A DNA stretch of 64,000 bases. Origin: Haematobia irritans (Eukaryota; Arthropoda; Insecta; Diptera; Muscidae). Of the stretch, positions 49,497 to 59,667 are shown in pieces. A model generated the notes under the pieces. That model was given only the letters and a program-made list of their open reading frames with translations. It made no database searches and was not told the origin of the DNA. The stretch lies in NCBI RefSeq assembly GCF_050003625.1, contig NC_134398.1, forward strand, positions 93,873,248 to 93,937,247, written 5' to 3'. How positions within the stretch are numbered: position 1 is the stretch's first letter; the number at the start of each line of letters is the position of its first letter. Both the position numbers and the translations under genes were made by a program.

Positions 49497-50403
49497 ATAT
49501 ACAGCAGTAAGTTAGGCCGGGCCGAATCCTTAATACCCACCACCATAAATCAAATATTATAGTTTCTTTTGAAATTTCAGGGGGGTTTGATGACAGATAT
49601 TCTTCCAAGCAGAGCAAGAAAATGATGAAATAACGCTTTGATTTGAAATATAAAATCTGTAGATTTTTATCCCCATTATTTAAATTACCAGAAGTAAAAT
49701 CTGGAAATTTTACTTTCAGTTTCAAGCAATTTTTATGATCAGTGCGCCTTCTATACCCTCAAGAAGTAAAATCGGTCTATATGGAGGCCTTACCAAATGA
49801 CCTATAAAAACTAAATCCGATACACGTTTTTGTTAGTCTAAAATACCAGTATATTTACAATTTCAGACAAATCGGATAAAAACTACGGTGTCTAGAAACC
49901 CAAGGAGTTAAATCGGGAGATCGGATTCTAGAAGCCCATGAAGTAAAATCGGGAGATCTGTCTATATTGGGGCTATACCAAAACATGGACCGATACTCAC
50001 CATTTTTGACACATCTCTTTATGGTCCTAAAATACCTCTAGGTTTCAAATTTCAGGCAATTTGGAAAAAAACTACGGTTTCTATAAGCCCAAGACCCCAA
50101 ATAGGGAGTTCGGTTTATATGGGGACTATATAAAAACCTGGACCGATATAGCCCATTCTCGAACTTGACCTGTCTGCCGACAAAGACGAGTTTATGCAAA
50201 ATTTCAGCACGATTGCGTCACTATTGAAGACTGTATCGTGATTACAACAGACAGACAGACGGACATGGTTATACCGTCTTAGAATTTCCCCTGATCCAGA
50301 ATATATAAACTTTATATAGTCGGAAATCGATATTTCAATGTGTTACAAACGGAATGGCAAACTTATTATACCCCCGTCACCCTTCTATGGTGGTGGGTAT
50401 AAT
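49497..50403 (-). repeat. TATACCC-family repeat, minus orientation
   Basis: On the minus strand it starts TATACCCACCACCATAG and, after AAGTTTGCCATTCCGTTTG and units with GATTTT/CCGATAT cores, reaches the inverted partner TATGGTGGTGGGTATTAAGG and the tail with CGGCCCGGCC and TATATACTTGG. Diverged from the copies at 15554 and 30743 but with the same layout, which fixes the family ends. Confidence 0.65.
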
Positions 50404-50530
50404 AAAGGGTTATGGACCAAGTACTAGAAAATGTTCCAACTGACACCGGTATAGAAAAGTGCAAAATTGAGTACATGCGAGTTTTTTTGTTATGTTTATT
50501 TTTATCTCTCCGAATTCTTTACTTTTTGTT
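50404..50530. other. Spacer, T-rich
   Basis: No feature recognised. Confidence 0.4.
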
Positions 50531-50783
50531 TTGAGTTTTTTGTTGTTTATTTTTTTTTTGAGTTTCTTTATTACTGCTTATTTTATTCGTTTAGAAATGA
50601 AAAAAAAAAAATAATGTACTCATTTCTGCACGCCACTATATACAAAAAAATTGTAAGAATGTAATGTAAATGCCTTTTTTGAAAAAATTGGTCAAAATTC
50701 TGTATTTTTTGAAGTTCTCAATTGTGAAGTTTACAACTTTTAATCTAAAGCACATTGGTACACAATTGTTTCTTCCTAAAATG

Positions 50784-50865
50784 TTAGGTTATCAGGCTCA
50801 CTTAGACTATTCAGTCCATTGTGATACCACATTGGTGAACTTCTCTCTTTTCACTGAGTGCTGCC
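50784..50865 (-). mobile_element. SINE 3' fragment
   Basis: The 3' 80 nt or so of the SINE family (CACTTAGACTATTCAGTCC side), with a single tail unit and no tRNA head. The equivalent in the other segment copy is at 62169-62240 with a deletion. Confidence 0.7.
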
Positions 50866-51650
50866 CAAGTTTCCAAAGGTGGAGTAATATCTCCGGCACT
50901 GTTAAATCTTTACCTGTCCTCTATTTTACTACCTCCTGATGGCGTCAAGTTTGTATCATATGCAAACGTGTGTGACATGTTTTCTTTTACCTCCTTTTTG
51001 GACTTGGACTTACTTCTTGCTCTGCAATAAACCGTCCATTTTTATGGACACAGAGAAAGTTTTAATCCAAATACGATCAGGACAATATAAAGATAGTTTA
51101 GACACATTAGTTTTAGTTGTGTGTATCATGTGTCAGATTTATTTTTCATTTGGTGTTTGGTATAATTAATAAAATAGCAATGTTATCAAATGCTAGTACT
51201 AAAAGCATTAAGTGCAATTTTCTTTCTGCTCCGTTCCGTTGTGTTAATTAATTTAGTTTTCCAAAGTGTCACCAAAACTGGCAGAAAGTCTGTACAGCAA
51301 ATGATTTGGTTGTAACAGATTTGAAAGTTTATTGTTGCTACAACCAATATTTGGATGTACATGGACGAAAATGACAGTTTTTATATGTTTCGGTGTAAAA
51401 ATTATATTTTGGGACACAATTTTTAAGTGCAAGCATATAACGTTCATAAACTAACATAACATGTTTGCGACATACATATATGTTAATATGTTAGAACATA
51501 CTATGTTTGGGACATAACATTTTTTAGATAGAAGTAGAAGAAGTAACAAAAGTCGGGTAAAGTGGGCAGTGACCAAGAGTCTGGCCCAATTAGTCGACCT
51601 GTAGACGGGTCGACAGGTGGCGACACTTTGGCAAGTCGAACCTTTTCGAA

Positions 51651-51936
51651 CACACAAAAAAAAAATTCTGATTCAATCACGAAATTAGTTGATCCAATTA
51701 ATTTTTAATTGAAATGTCTTCAATCACAGAAATGATAGTATCAATTAAAAAATTAATTGAAGGTCAATCAAAAAGTTAATTGATCCAATTAAAAAAATAA
51801 TTGATACTATTATTTTTGTGATTGATTTTTGTATCAATTAAAAAATTTGTTGAATCAATTAAATTTTTAATTGAATATTTTTTAAAACTCAATTAAAATT
51901 TTAATTGGAAAAATTTTCGTGACATTTTTTTGTGTG
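51651..51936. mobile_element. MITE with CACACAAAAAAA ends, copy in LINE-P ORF1 start
   Basis: Inverted ends CACACAAAAAAA / TTTTTTTGTGTG, with TCACGAAA and TTTTCGTGA just inside and an AATTAATTG-rich core able to fold. It is flanked by AA on both sides, so the duplication here is AA. The sister copy at 62990-63276 occupies the same site in the duplicated segment. Confidence 0.75.
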
Positions 51937-53009
51937 AAGGTAACGACATCAAAAGGAGGCAATCCCTCAGGAAAGACATTCAAAGAACGCAGAAATGCTT
52001 TGTTTATCCTAAAGAAATTAGGATCTGTCGATCCAAGCACGTTGTCGGCTAAGCAAAGGGATTCCTTAAAATGGGCTCAAGGAATTCTTGAAGCTGGCAA
52101 AAGGGAACGATCACCGGATGAACTGCCATCCTCTAAACGGGATCAAAGATCGTTTGCCTCAGTTGCAAAATATAGCCTTGTGATGGTTATCATTAATAAA
52201 GGAGCATTGGACGGTATGGTTCCAAAGCAAAAATGGGGGGAAATTGAGAACGATGTCTGGTGTCTACACACAAAAAATTTTTTTTCTGATTCAATCACGA
52301 AATTAAATGTAATTGAAATGTCTTCAATCACAGAAATGATAGTATCAATTAAAAAATTAATTGAAGGTCAATTAAAAAATTAATTGATCCAATTAAAAAA
52401 TTAATTGATACTATTAATTTTTGTGATTGATTTTTGTTTCAATTAAAAAATTTGTTTATTCAATTAAATTTTTAATTGAATATTTTTTAAAACTCAATTA
52501 AAATTTTAATTGGAAAATTTTTCGTGAAATTTTTTTCTGTGTACTCAGAGGTGCGAAAAAAGTTTCCCGGACCAAGTCCTCGATGGCAAGATGCTGGATG
52601 GTATCAAGGACGATATAAGTTAATAGCATTTGCGGACCAGAGGACTATGGATTGCTTTAAAGCTGCTTTGATGCTAATTGGTGAAGTTTGAGAAGGAGTC
52701 GCGTTGGAGTTAGTCGATAAAAAAGACCTACCGGCTAAACCTAGAGCACATGCATGGATACCTGCAAACCCTCCTGACTCAATACTAAAGAGACTAAAGA
52801 AATGCAATCCAGATCTTCAAACCGCCGATTGGAAGTTTGGTCGTTTGGATGAGATGGATGGACCAAAAACTGCAGACATTGACGAACATCGTATGCGGGA
52901 AGTCCTTACAGGCTCAAACCTCACTAAAGCTGAACCGCGGGTTGTTGCGAGAGTCAACGAGATCTGTGAAGAGGAGCCCTTGATGACTCAATTGAAGCGG
53001 CTGATGTGA
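51937..53009 (+). pseudogene. LINE-P ORF1 (copy 2)
   Basis: The N-terminal part (SGKTFKERRNALFILKKLG, LSAKQRDSLKWAQGIL, SFASVAKYSLVMVIINKGAL) runs to GTCTGGTGTC, where the second MITE interrupts it. It then continues after the MITE ([50 protein letters not shown]). Compared with copy 1, about 130 bp of the middle (from the [11 protein letters not shown] block) is deleted. No zinc knuckles are seen, unlike Jockey-type ORF1. The protein probably binds the element RNA; that is inferred from position. Confidence 0.65.
52267..52541. mobile_element. MITE with CACA[CG]AAAAAAATTT ends, second copy in LINE-P ORF1
   Basis: TA is duplicated at 52265-52266 and 52542-52543. LINE-P copy 1 has the uninterrupted target (GGTGTCTACCCAGAGG) near 28012, so the insertion and its 2-bp TA duplication are certain. 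It is 275 bp and lacks coding sequence. TA duplication suggests a Tc1/mariner-type helper, though the AA site of the related copy is odd. Confidence 0.8.
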
Positions 53010-53015
53010 CGGTAG

Positions 53016-54230
53016 TTGATAAATTGGATGATTCTACGGTTCCTCCAGATAAATCTTCTCCATTGTAAGGCCGCTTGTGCTGCCTTAAAAATTCTTCTGA
53101 TGAAAGGAGACATAGATATAGTTCTTATTCAAGAACCATACATATATAAGAACAAGATCTGTGAATTAAGCATTTCAAACTTTTGCATAATACCGGTAAA
53201 GATATAAATTTAGTATGTATAATTGCTAAATCGAACTAAACTTGTTTCTGCTTCCTTCATTGAGCAATGCAGACGCTGTTGTAGCCAGACTAGAGATATC
53301 CAAATGCAAATACTGGGTATCTTCGGTCTACATGGGACATGATAGGGAGATGCCTCCATGTGCCGTTAATACCTTTGGTTAGGTTAGGTTAAGTGGCAGC
53401 CCGATGTATCATGCTCACTGAGACTATTCAGTCCTTTGTAATATCACATTGGTGAACTTCTCTCTTATCACTGAATGCTGCCCGATTCCACGTTAAGCTT
53501 AATGACAAGGGACCTCCTTTTTATAGCCGAGTCCGAACGGCGTTCCACATTGCAGTGAAACCACTGAGAGAAGTTTTGAAACCCTCAGAAATGTCACCAG
53601 CATTTCTGAGGTGGGATAATTCACCGCTGAAAAACTTTTTGGTGTTCGGTCGAAGCAGGAAACGAACCCACGACCTTGTGTATGCAAGGCGAGCATGCTA
53701 ACCATTGCACCACGGTGGCTCCCAAGACCTTAGTTGAGGAGTCACTGGAAACAAAGACAAAACGCATTATGGAATGCGATGCAAATACACATCATAGTAT
53801 TTGGGGAAGTAGTGATACTATTGTAAGGGGAGAGAGAGAGCTAATAGAGTTTATTTTGCGTACAAACCTGGCAGTTTGCAATAGGCAGATGCACCAACCT
53901 TCGTCACCAAAAACAGGCAAGAGGTTTTGGACGTCACAGTGACCTCTCCGGAACGTAATGATAAGGTATCTGAGTGGCAAGTTCTGAGGGAACATAGCTA
54001 CATCAGTTTCAGATTGGCTGTTCGTACTCCAAAGACCATATTTCCGCCAAATGTCAGAAAAGCTGATTGGAATAGGTATAGGGAATCGTTCGATATGATG
54101 ACATCGGAAATACCAGAGACAAATATGAGCAGTGTGCAAAATATCGAACACGCAGTGGAGCGTATTACTAAGGCCTTCAACATCTCACTGAAAGCTGTAT
54201 GCCCTAGAGGGAAGCCAAGGAGGAAAAAAC
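53016..54230 (+). pseudogene. LINE-P endonuclease (copy 2), split by a SINE
   Basis: Carries [31 protein letters not shown], then after the [25 protein letters not shown] (metal-site Asp retained) and, in other frames, [17 protein letters not shown], where the SDH block is deleted. Copy 1 keeps NFSDHRY-like SDHRYICF there. Stops and frameshifts abound. Confidence 0.65.
53376..53723 (-). mobile_element. tRNA-derived SINE, 348 bp, in LINE-P endonuclease
   Basis: Imperfect 8-bp duplication (AATACCTT / AAGACCTT) around a full SINE in minus orientation, with the tRNA-like head at the right, GGCTATAAAAAGGAGG in the body and a GGTTAGGTTAGGTTA tail on the + strand. LINE-P copy 1 has the uninterrupted GTTAAGACCTTAAC. 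Confidence 0.8.
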
Positions 54231-55545
54231 AACTACCATGGTGGTCTACGGAGTTAAGTAATATGAGGAAAACCTGCAGGAAGCTATTTAACAAAGCAAA
54301 GTCCATCAGAGTTCCTGAGGATTGGGACGCTTACAAGAAGAATCTGAGAGGCTCAGCATAACTCTTGGAATGTTTACTGCGGCAGTATTGAGAATACGTC
54401 CGAGGCTTCCACACTACGGAAGGTACTACCATCCACTAACTCCGCTCCAGGTTTCATTAAAATATCGGAGGGCAATTGAACAACGTCCAGTGAGGAGACG
54501 CTGGAGGTACTATTGGACACACATTTTCCTGGAAATCAGACGGTTGAACCATGTTCTGGCGGTGCCACAGTGGCTCAGCGGTCATTTCCTATCGAAGAAA
54601 TTGTATGGGAATCTATAATAAAATGGGCGGTAAATAGCTTTGGACTATCCAAATCCCCCGGACCTGATGGAATTACTCCGGCGGAGTTACAAGCAGTGTC
54701 TGAAAGTATTATCCCCTGGTTGACGGTGATATACAAAGGATGTATAATCTTAGCATATATTCCAGAAAAGTGGAGGGAAACAAAAGTCTTTTTTATACCT
54801 AATGCTTAGTACTAAGTTCGTTTCTGCGAAAAACGAATATCTTCATCTATCTCCGTAAATAGGGGTTCAAACCCAGGGATGTTAACTTATTTATGCGAAA
54901 TAATATGCCTGCCTATTTTTTCGTGCGAAAAATCCAGGGTTGTATAAATATGTGTTTGAAAATGCTCAAAACAAAGATTTCGCATTTATTCCGCGCTAAC
55001 GTTTTTTGTATGGAGTATAACAGTTTTTCGCGCGAAAACGTGATCTTAGTACTAGGCTTAAAGCGGGAAAGCCTCTCACTCGAGTGAGAAGGATTTCCGA
55101 CCAATCAGCTTATCCTCATTCTTACGTAAAACTCTGGAGAGGATGATAGACATTTATCTTAGAACTAGCGTCTATTCAAGTTTGCTCTCGAAACGACAGC
55201 ATGCTTTATTGAAAGCTCACTATCTATCAATGAATACACAATCGTGGAGTTTCTAGACATTGAGGACGCATTCAATGACGTCCATTCAGGTATACTAAGG
55301 CTGCCAGACGAACTGCTAATGTGGAGACGTATTTCGGCCACACTAGGACAAGCAAATATACAAAGGTATGTGAACAGAGGCATTCTCCAAAGAGGAGTTC
55401 TATCACCTCTTCTTTGGAATGTTGCTATAAATAACCTTCAGGTTTCCCTAGAAAAAGAAAGGATAAAAGTGGTGGCATACGCAGATGATGTAGCGCTAGC
55501 AGTCAGGGCGAAAATTCCCATCCACAATCAGAGATATAAAAGAGA
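54200..55545 (+). pseudogene. LINE-P linker and reverse transcriptase (copy 2), interrupted
   Basis: Linker [24 protein letters not shown] occurs once, followed by [20 protein letters not shown] polymerase start (54635-54690). A MITE (54806-55054) splits the next part. Then come [34 protein letters not shown] (copy 1: TPQGGVLSP) and [15 protein letters not shown] with the active site, ending at the inserted LINE at 55546. The PQG to LQR change and frameshifts show decay. Confidence 0.75.
54806..55054. mobile_element. MITE with TAGTACTAAG ends, copy 2
   Basis: Full-length relative of 27742-27989, inserted in the LINE-P polymerase; copy 1 is uninterrupted there (TTTCATACATAAAGTGGG near 30565). 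The flanks read GCTT on the left and GGCTT on the right, so the target duplication may be GCTT, but this is not certain. Confidence 0.75.
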
Positions 55546-55788
55546 ATGTTACAGCTGAGCAAATTTTAAATTATGTTGTGAAACATACTTCTATTGATAT
55601 GAATAATATGGAATGTTATAAATTGGTGAAAAAGATGCTGATTTGTCCGCTATTAAGCGCATCTCCTTTAAGTTGGGAATATGTGGGAGATATTATAATG
55701 AGCTTTTTAACCCAGCATTGTGGCCTGTTGAAGTAAAAGTACGGCCATTTCATTTTTTTCAAAGAAATCAACCGGTGGCCGCCGATAT

Positions 55789-56255
55789 ATGAGACATAAT
55801 GGAATGTGTGGGAGCTTAAGTTTGAAAATATATTACCAAAATCTTGGTGGAATGCGTACTAAAACTAATGACATTTTTAATGCCTCTCTTGAATCTGAAT
55901 ATGACGTTATTGTACTGGTAGAAACATGGTTGAATGCTGATTTTTTAGATGAAGAGTTATTTGATTCGAAATTGTTTTGTGTTTACCGTAAGGATAGAGA
56001 TTATCTAAAAGCAAATTGTGTTAAAGGGGTGATGTTTTAATAGCAGTCAGATGAGCGTTGTCAACCTCGAAATTGGTGCTTATGAATCCTGATACTATAA
56101 TCGATCAAGTCTGCATTGCAATAACTGGCAGTAATGGAATGCTCATTCTATCGGTTTCATATGTTCCACCGAATAGCAGTGATTGCTTATACAATGCTCA
56201 CATTCAAAATATAACTGATTTGTATATGAAATATTCTCTTCTCAATTTCTAGTGA
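55789..56255 (+). pseudogene. Jockey-group LINE endonuclease N-terminal part, frameshifted
   Basis: Frames show LKIYYQNLGGMRTKTNDI (the N of the first endonuclease block), VIVLVETWLNADFLDEEL (Glu of the metal site), CVYRKDRDYL, then ILSVSYVPPNSSD. Frameshifts at about 56035 and 56052 separate the frames from each other and from the long frame that follows. Confidence 0.75.
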
Positions 56256-58648
56256 TTGGTGATTTCAATCTTAGCAATGTAATTTGGTCCTTAAAATTAG
56301 ACGCTGATGTATTATGTCCACATAATGTAAACAAAACTTTTGAAATTGATGTTATTGATGGTTTATATTCTTTGAGTCTAGTTCAAATTAACAAATTCTT
56401 CAATTGTTTATCTAAATTGTTAGATTTAGTATTCATAAGTGAGGATTTGAAATGTATCGTAAGTGAATGTTTAAATCCCTTTTGTAAGTCGGACATGCAT
56501 CATGTGCCTCTAGAGTTAGAGGTTACATTTTATTCTTACTTTAAACTGAGCTCAGATAGTATCAAGCTTGATTTTAATAGATGTAATTTTAATATCATAA
56601 ATAGGTTGATTGGAGATATTAATTGGAGTCATATTTTTCATAACCGCAATCTTTCTGAGTGTTACGATAAGTTTAAATCCATTCTTAATGATTTAATTGA
56701 ATCCTATGTTCCGCGTATGAATGCTAAAGTATATAAGTTACCTTGGTACACCAGTGGTTTAAAGGCATTAAAAAACAAACGCAATAAACTTTATAAGCGA
56801 TATAATGCAAATAAAAATACTGCGAATAGAGAGCTCTATATTAATTCTCTTCGTGAGTTTAATTTCTTAAATAAGTTCTTATATAAACAATATATGCTCA
56901 ATATTGAGAATGGCATTAAAGAGGATCCAAAAGCTTTTTGGCGTTATGTTAATTCTAAAAGAATTCATTCTGATTATCCTTCTGTTATGTTTTTAGATTC
57001 TAAAGTTTCCACTTCAACTATGCAAGCTGTTAATCTCTTTGCTGAATTTTTTAGCTCAAATTTTGTCTCTAGTGACCTTTTATATAATTCTCAAGTAAAT
57101 TATAATGCTGCTGTTGGCTTTTCTTCGCTTGATATAAGCAGAAATGATATACAGTTTGGGATTTCTAAACTGAAACCGTCATATCGTGTTGATTCTGACG
57201 GTTTTTGCGGATTTTTTCTTAAAAATTGTGCCAGTTCTTTGGTTGAATCATTGTTGATGTTGTTTAGAATGTCTTTAGAAGAAGGTATTTTTCATGACAG
57301 CTGGAAGTTGGCGTCGATTACTCCGATTTTTAAATCGGGTGCTAAGGATAATATATCCAATTATAGACCTATTTCTAAATTATGTAATGTTAGTAAAATT
57401 TTTGAGCACATTGTGTTTGAGAAGCTATACTTTGCAGTAAAGTCCATTATTTCCCCCTTTCAGCATGGATTTGTCCGTGGAAGATCAACTACAACAAACT
57501 TAACTTTATTTTCCCATTATTGTATCTCTAATTTTGAGCGCGGTTATCAAGTTGATACAATATATACTGATTTATCCAAAGCTTTTGATAAAGTGTCTAT
57601 TAGAATACTTATCCAAAAATTAGCTGCTTTAGGTTTTCATTCTTTATTTCTACAATGGATTAAATCTTATTTGCTCGATAGAAATTATTTTGTGAATATT
57701 GATGACTGTTGTTCTTATGTGTATGTTGCTACATCTGGGATTCCTCAAGGTAGTATACTGGGACCTTTATTATTTGTTTTATTCATTAACGATGTTCCTT
57801 CTTGTCTGAAATGGTCTAAAATTTTGTTATATGCAGATGACCTGAAGTTATATATGCGCATAAGTTCTATTAGTGATATACGCCGTCTTCAAGAAGATCT
57901 AAATAGTCTTGCTGATTGGTGTTCTTCCAATTTCCTGACGATTAATGTCGGGAAATGTCGCAAGATCTCATTCTATAAATGTAAAAATCCAGTTTTCTAT
58001 GACTATAAACTCAATGGATATAGTATTGAGAGAGTTGAGGAGGTTAAAGATTTGGGTGTTATATTTGATTACAAATTTACGTTTGTTAGTCATATAAATA
58101 CTATTATACCAAAAGCGTACTCCTTACTCGCTTTTATTAAGAGAAATTGTAAACATTTCAGGGATCCATATTCACTGAAATTAGTATATACAGCATTGGT
58201 ACGATCTCATCTTGAATACTGCTCATGTATTTGGAGTCCTTTCTATGGTGTTTATTCGGGACGCATTGAAAGAATTCAAAAAAGATTTATTAAGTTCGCA
58301 TTACGCTTTATACCGTTTTCGGATCCTTTTCCTTCTTATATTGATAAATGTCGATTAATTCACTTAATGACTCTTGAAAATCGAAGAACATATTTATCGC
58401 AAGTTTTCTTGTTTAAAATAATCTCTGGTTTTATTGATTGTGCTCAACTTCTTGAGTTAATTTCATTTAATGTATCCGCAAGATCTTTGCGTAGTAGAGC
58501 TTTATTTTATACTTGTATACACAATGAATTTAATAATATCTCCAATTGTTATGAACTTGATTTTAGTTTAAGTTTATCAAAGTATTTTTATTTTGATTTT
58601 GATATATGTATAATTTTTAGGTTTTTTGTCTGTAAGGAATTATTGTAA
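56252..58648 (+). CDS. Jockey-group LINE ORF2: endonuclease end and complete reverse transcriptase
   Basis: A 798-codon open frame with no internal stop. It begins with IGDFNLSNVIW (endonuclease D-x-N block), carries the linker YKLPWYTSGLKALKNKRNKLY, then NYRPISKLCNVSKIFEH, QHGFVRGRSTTTNL, YTDLSKAFDKVS (block A), SGIPQGSILGPLLFVLFIND (block B), KILLYADDLKLYM (active site YADD) and VKDLGVIFDYKFTF, then a thumb with VRSHLEYCSCIWSPFY. All catalytic residues I can identify are present. Only the endonuclease start upstream is frameshifted. This is the least decayed retroelement polymerase in the window. No RNase H or zinc finger follows, normal for this group. Confidence 0.85.
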   Translation: MIGDFNLSNVIWSLKLDADVLCPHNVNKTFEIDVIDGLYSLSLVQINKFFNCLSKLLDLVFISEDLKCIVSECLNPFCKSDMHHVPLELEVTFYSYFKLSSDSIKLDFNRCNFNIINRLIGDINWSHIFHNRNLSECYDKFKSILNDLIESYVPRMNAKVYKLPWYTSGLKALKNKRNKLYKRYNANKNTANRELYINSLREFNFLNKFLYKQYMLNIENGIKEDPKAFWRYVNSKRIHSDYPSVMFLDSKVSTSTMQAVNLFAEFFSSNFVSSDLLYNSQVNYNAAVGFSSLDISRNDIQFGISKLKPSYRVDSDGFCGFFLKNCASSLVESLLMLFRMSLEEGIFHDSWKLASITPIFKSGAKDNISNYRPISKLCNVSKIFEHIVFEKLYFAVKSIISPFQHGFVRGRSTTTNLTLFSHYCISNFERGYQVDTIYTDLSKAFDKVSIRILIQKLAALGFHSLFLQWIKSYLLDRNYFVNIDDCCSYVYVATSGIPQGSILGPLLFVLFINDVPSCLKWSKILLYADDLKLYMRISSISDIRRLQEDLNSLADWCSSNFLTINVGKCRKISFYKCKNPVFYDYKLNGYSIERVEEVKDLGVIFDYKFTFVSHINTIIPKAYSLLAFIKRNCKHFRDPYSLKLVYTALVRSHLEYCSCIWSPFYGVYSGRIERIQKRFIKFALRFIPFSDPFPSYIDKCRLIHLMTLENRRTYLSQVFLFKIISGFIDCAQLLELISFNVSARSLRSRALFYTCIHNEFNNISNCYELDFSLSLSKYFYFDFDICIIFRFFVCKELL

Positions 58649-58695
58649 TCCAAAGACAATGAATAAATAAATAAATAAATAAATAAATATATATA

Positions 58696-59560
58696 GATTT
58701 CTACACTGATGGCTCCAAATTGGATGGACAAGTGGGTTTCGGAGTATATTCTAAAGATCTGGAACTTCGAATAGCGAAAAGATTACCTAATCACTGTAGT
58801 GTTTTTCAGGCTGAAATATTAGCAATAAGAGAGGTGACAAATTGGCTGAGATGTAATGTTCCAAAAAATGTTGGCATTAATATATACTCAGACAGTCAAC
58901 CTGCAATAAAACCCTTGGACTCTGTTGTCCTTAACTCGAAAACGGCCATCGACTGCCGCAAGTCTCTCAACGAGATGACTGAGCAGTACAATATTAACCT
59001 TATATGGGTGCCTGACAATAGGAACATACCGGGGAACTGTCAAGCAGATGTGTTAGCAAGGCTAGGAACTACCTTACGTATTCCAAGGGAACTAGAATCT
59101 GTTGGTATGACTCTGGCAACTGTCAAACTCTTACTGCGTGAGAAGGCCGTCATGATGGCAACTGTTCGATGGGAGAATTGCAAGGGTTGTAACGACACCA
59201 AGCAAATATGGCCCCATTTAAACTTGAACCGCACACTAGATGTGCTAGTGTTCTCAAGACGTCAGATATCACTTTTGATATCTGATATAACGGGTCGCTG
59301 TCTGATAGGCGAATTCGCAAAAACTATTGGTGTGAAGTATAATGACTATTGTATGAGCTGACATGATGCGGAGGAAAAGGAATCAATTAAACACCTCTTG
59401 CGTGAGTGTCCTGCATTTTGTGTAAGGCGTAAGCAAATTTTAGGGGCATATAGCTATAGATTACTGCCGGACCTGGAAAACGTTAACTTAACCATTCTGT
59501 TAATGTTTTTGGAACAATCTGGTTGGTTCAACAAAAGAAAATAATAGAGAAGGTTCAGCG
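58696..59560 (+). pseudogene. LINE-P RNase H and C-terminal zinc finger (copy 2)
   Basis: An open frame of 213 codons has [38 protein letters not shown] and NCQADVLARLG, so the D-E-D-D set of RNase H is present. It ends at TGA in YNDYCMS-stop-HDAEE. Reading on, HLLRECPAFC follows, so the C-x2-C...H...C finger of this LINE group lost its second Cys codon by a TGC to TGA change. The true stop is after WFNKRK at about 59544. Confidence 0.85.
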
Positions 59561-59667
59561 GTTAAAACTAGAAGTGCTCATATGTAATAGGTGCTTTTAG
59601 TTGAATGTGGTATCACAATAGTCTAAGTGAGCCTGAAACTTAATCGGGCGGCCACTTTAACCTAACA
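59545..59667 (+). other. LINE-P 3' untranslated end with SINE-shared tail
   Basis: After the stop come AGGTTCAGCGGTTAAAAC and GAAGTGCTCATATGTAATAG, then GTGGTATCACAATAGTC, TAAGTGAGCCTGA and a CGGGCGGCCACTTTAACCTAAC end. The last 65 nt or so are those of the SINE (allowing an 8-nt deletion, GGACTGAA, here). The copy in reverse at 63853-64000 has them complete. Confidence 0.8.

Larger units (their letters stand above)
50531..52266 (+). repeat. Near-duplicate segment, copy U1
   Basis: About 1.7 kb is almost the same as 61938-63606, including a SINE fragment, an ACATATG piece, a MITE and the start of LINE-P ORF1. Differences are a few substitutions and small indels, for example a 20-bp A-rich insertion near 50598 and about 60 bp of SINE sequence lost in the other copy. 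Confidence 0.8.
55546..58693 (+). mobile_element. Jockey-group LINE (Kiri/Crack-like) with long intact ORF2 portion
   Basis: Starts within ORF1 (ADLSAIKRISFKLGI and WPVEVKVRPFHFFQ, an ORF1 C-terminal block), then ORF2 with endonuclease (two frameshifts) and a 798-codon frame, and ends in an (AATA)n tail, GAATAAATAAATAAATAAA. It lies between LINE-P polymerase (CAATCAGAGATATA) and RNase H (ATAGATTTCTACACTG). Copy 1 of LINE-P has about 650 bp between those points, so the insertion was accompanied by a target deletion. Confidence 0.85.
51525..59667 (+). mobile_element. LINE-P copy 2, full extent with six insertions
   Basis: Pieces in order: ORF1 (51525-53010), endonuclease (53040-54200), linker and polymerase (54200-55545), RNase H and C-terminal zinc finger (58696-59545), 3' end with a TAACCTAAC tail (59667). 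Insertions are MITEs at 51651-51936 and 52267-52541, a SINE at 53376-53723, a MITE at 54806-55054 and a Jockey-group LINE at 55546-58693; the last also removed about 650 bp of target. The first 5' part is shared with segment 61938-63606. It is dead, but it shows the whole architecture of the family. Confidence 0.8.

Noticed and set aside
50939..51169. 76-codon ORF (MASSLYHMQTCVTCF...) present in both U1 and U2
   Set aside because: Present twice only because the segment is duplicated; hydrophobic, Cys-rich, no recognisable domain. It could be LINE-P leader sequence.
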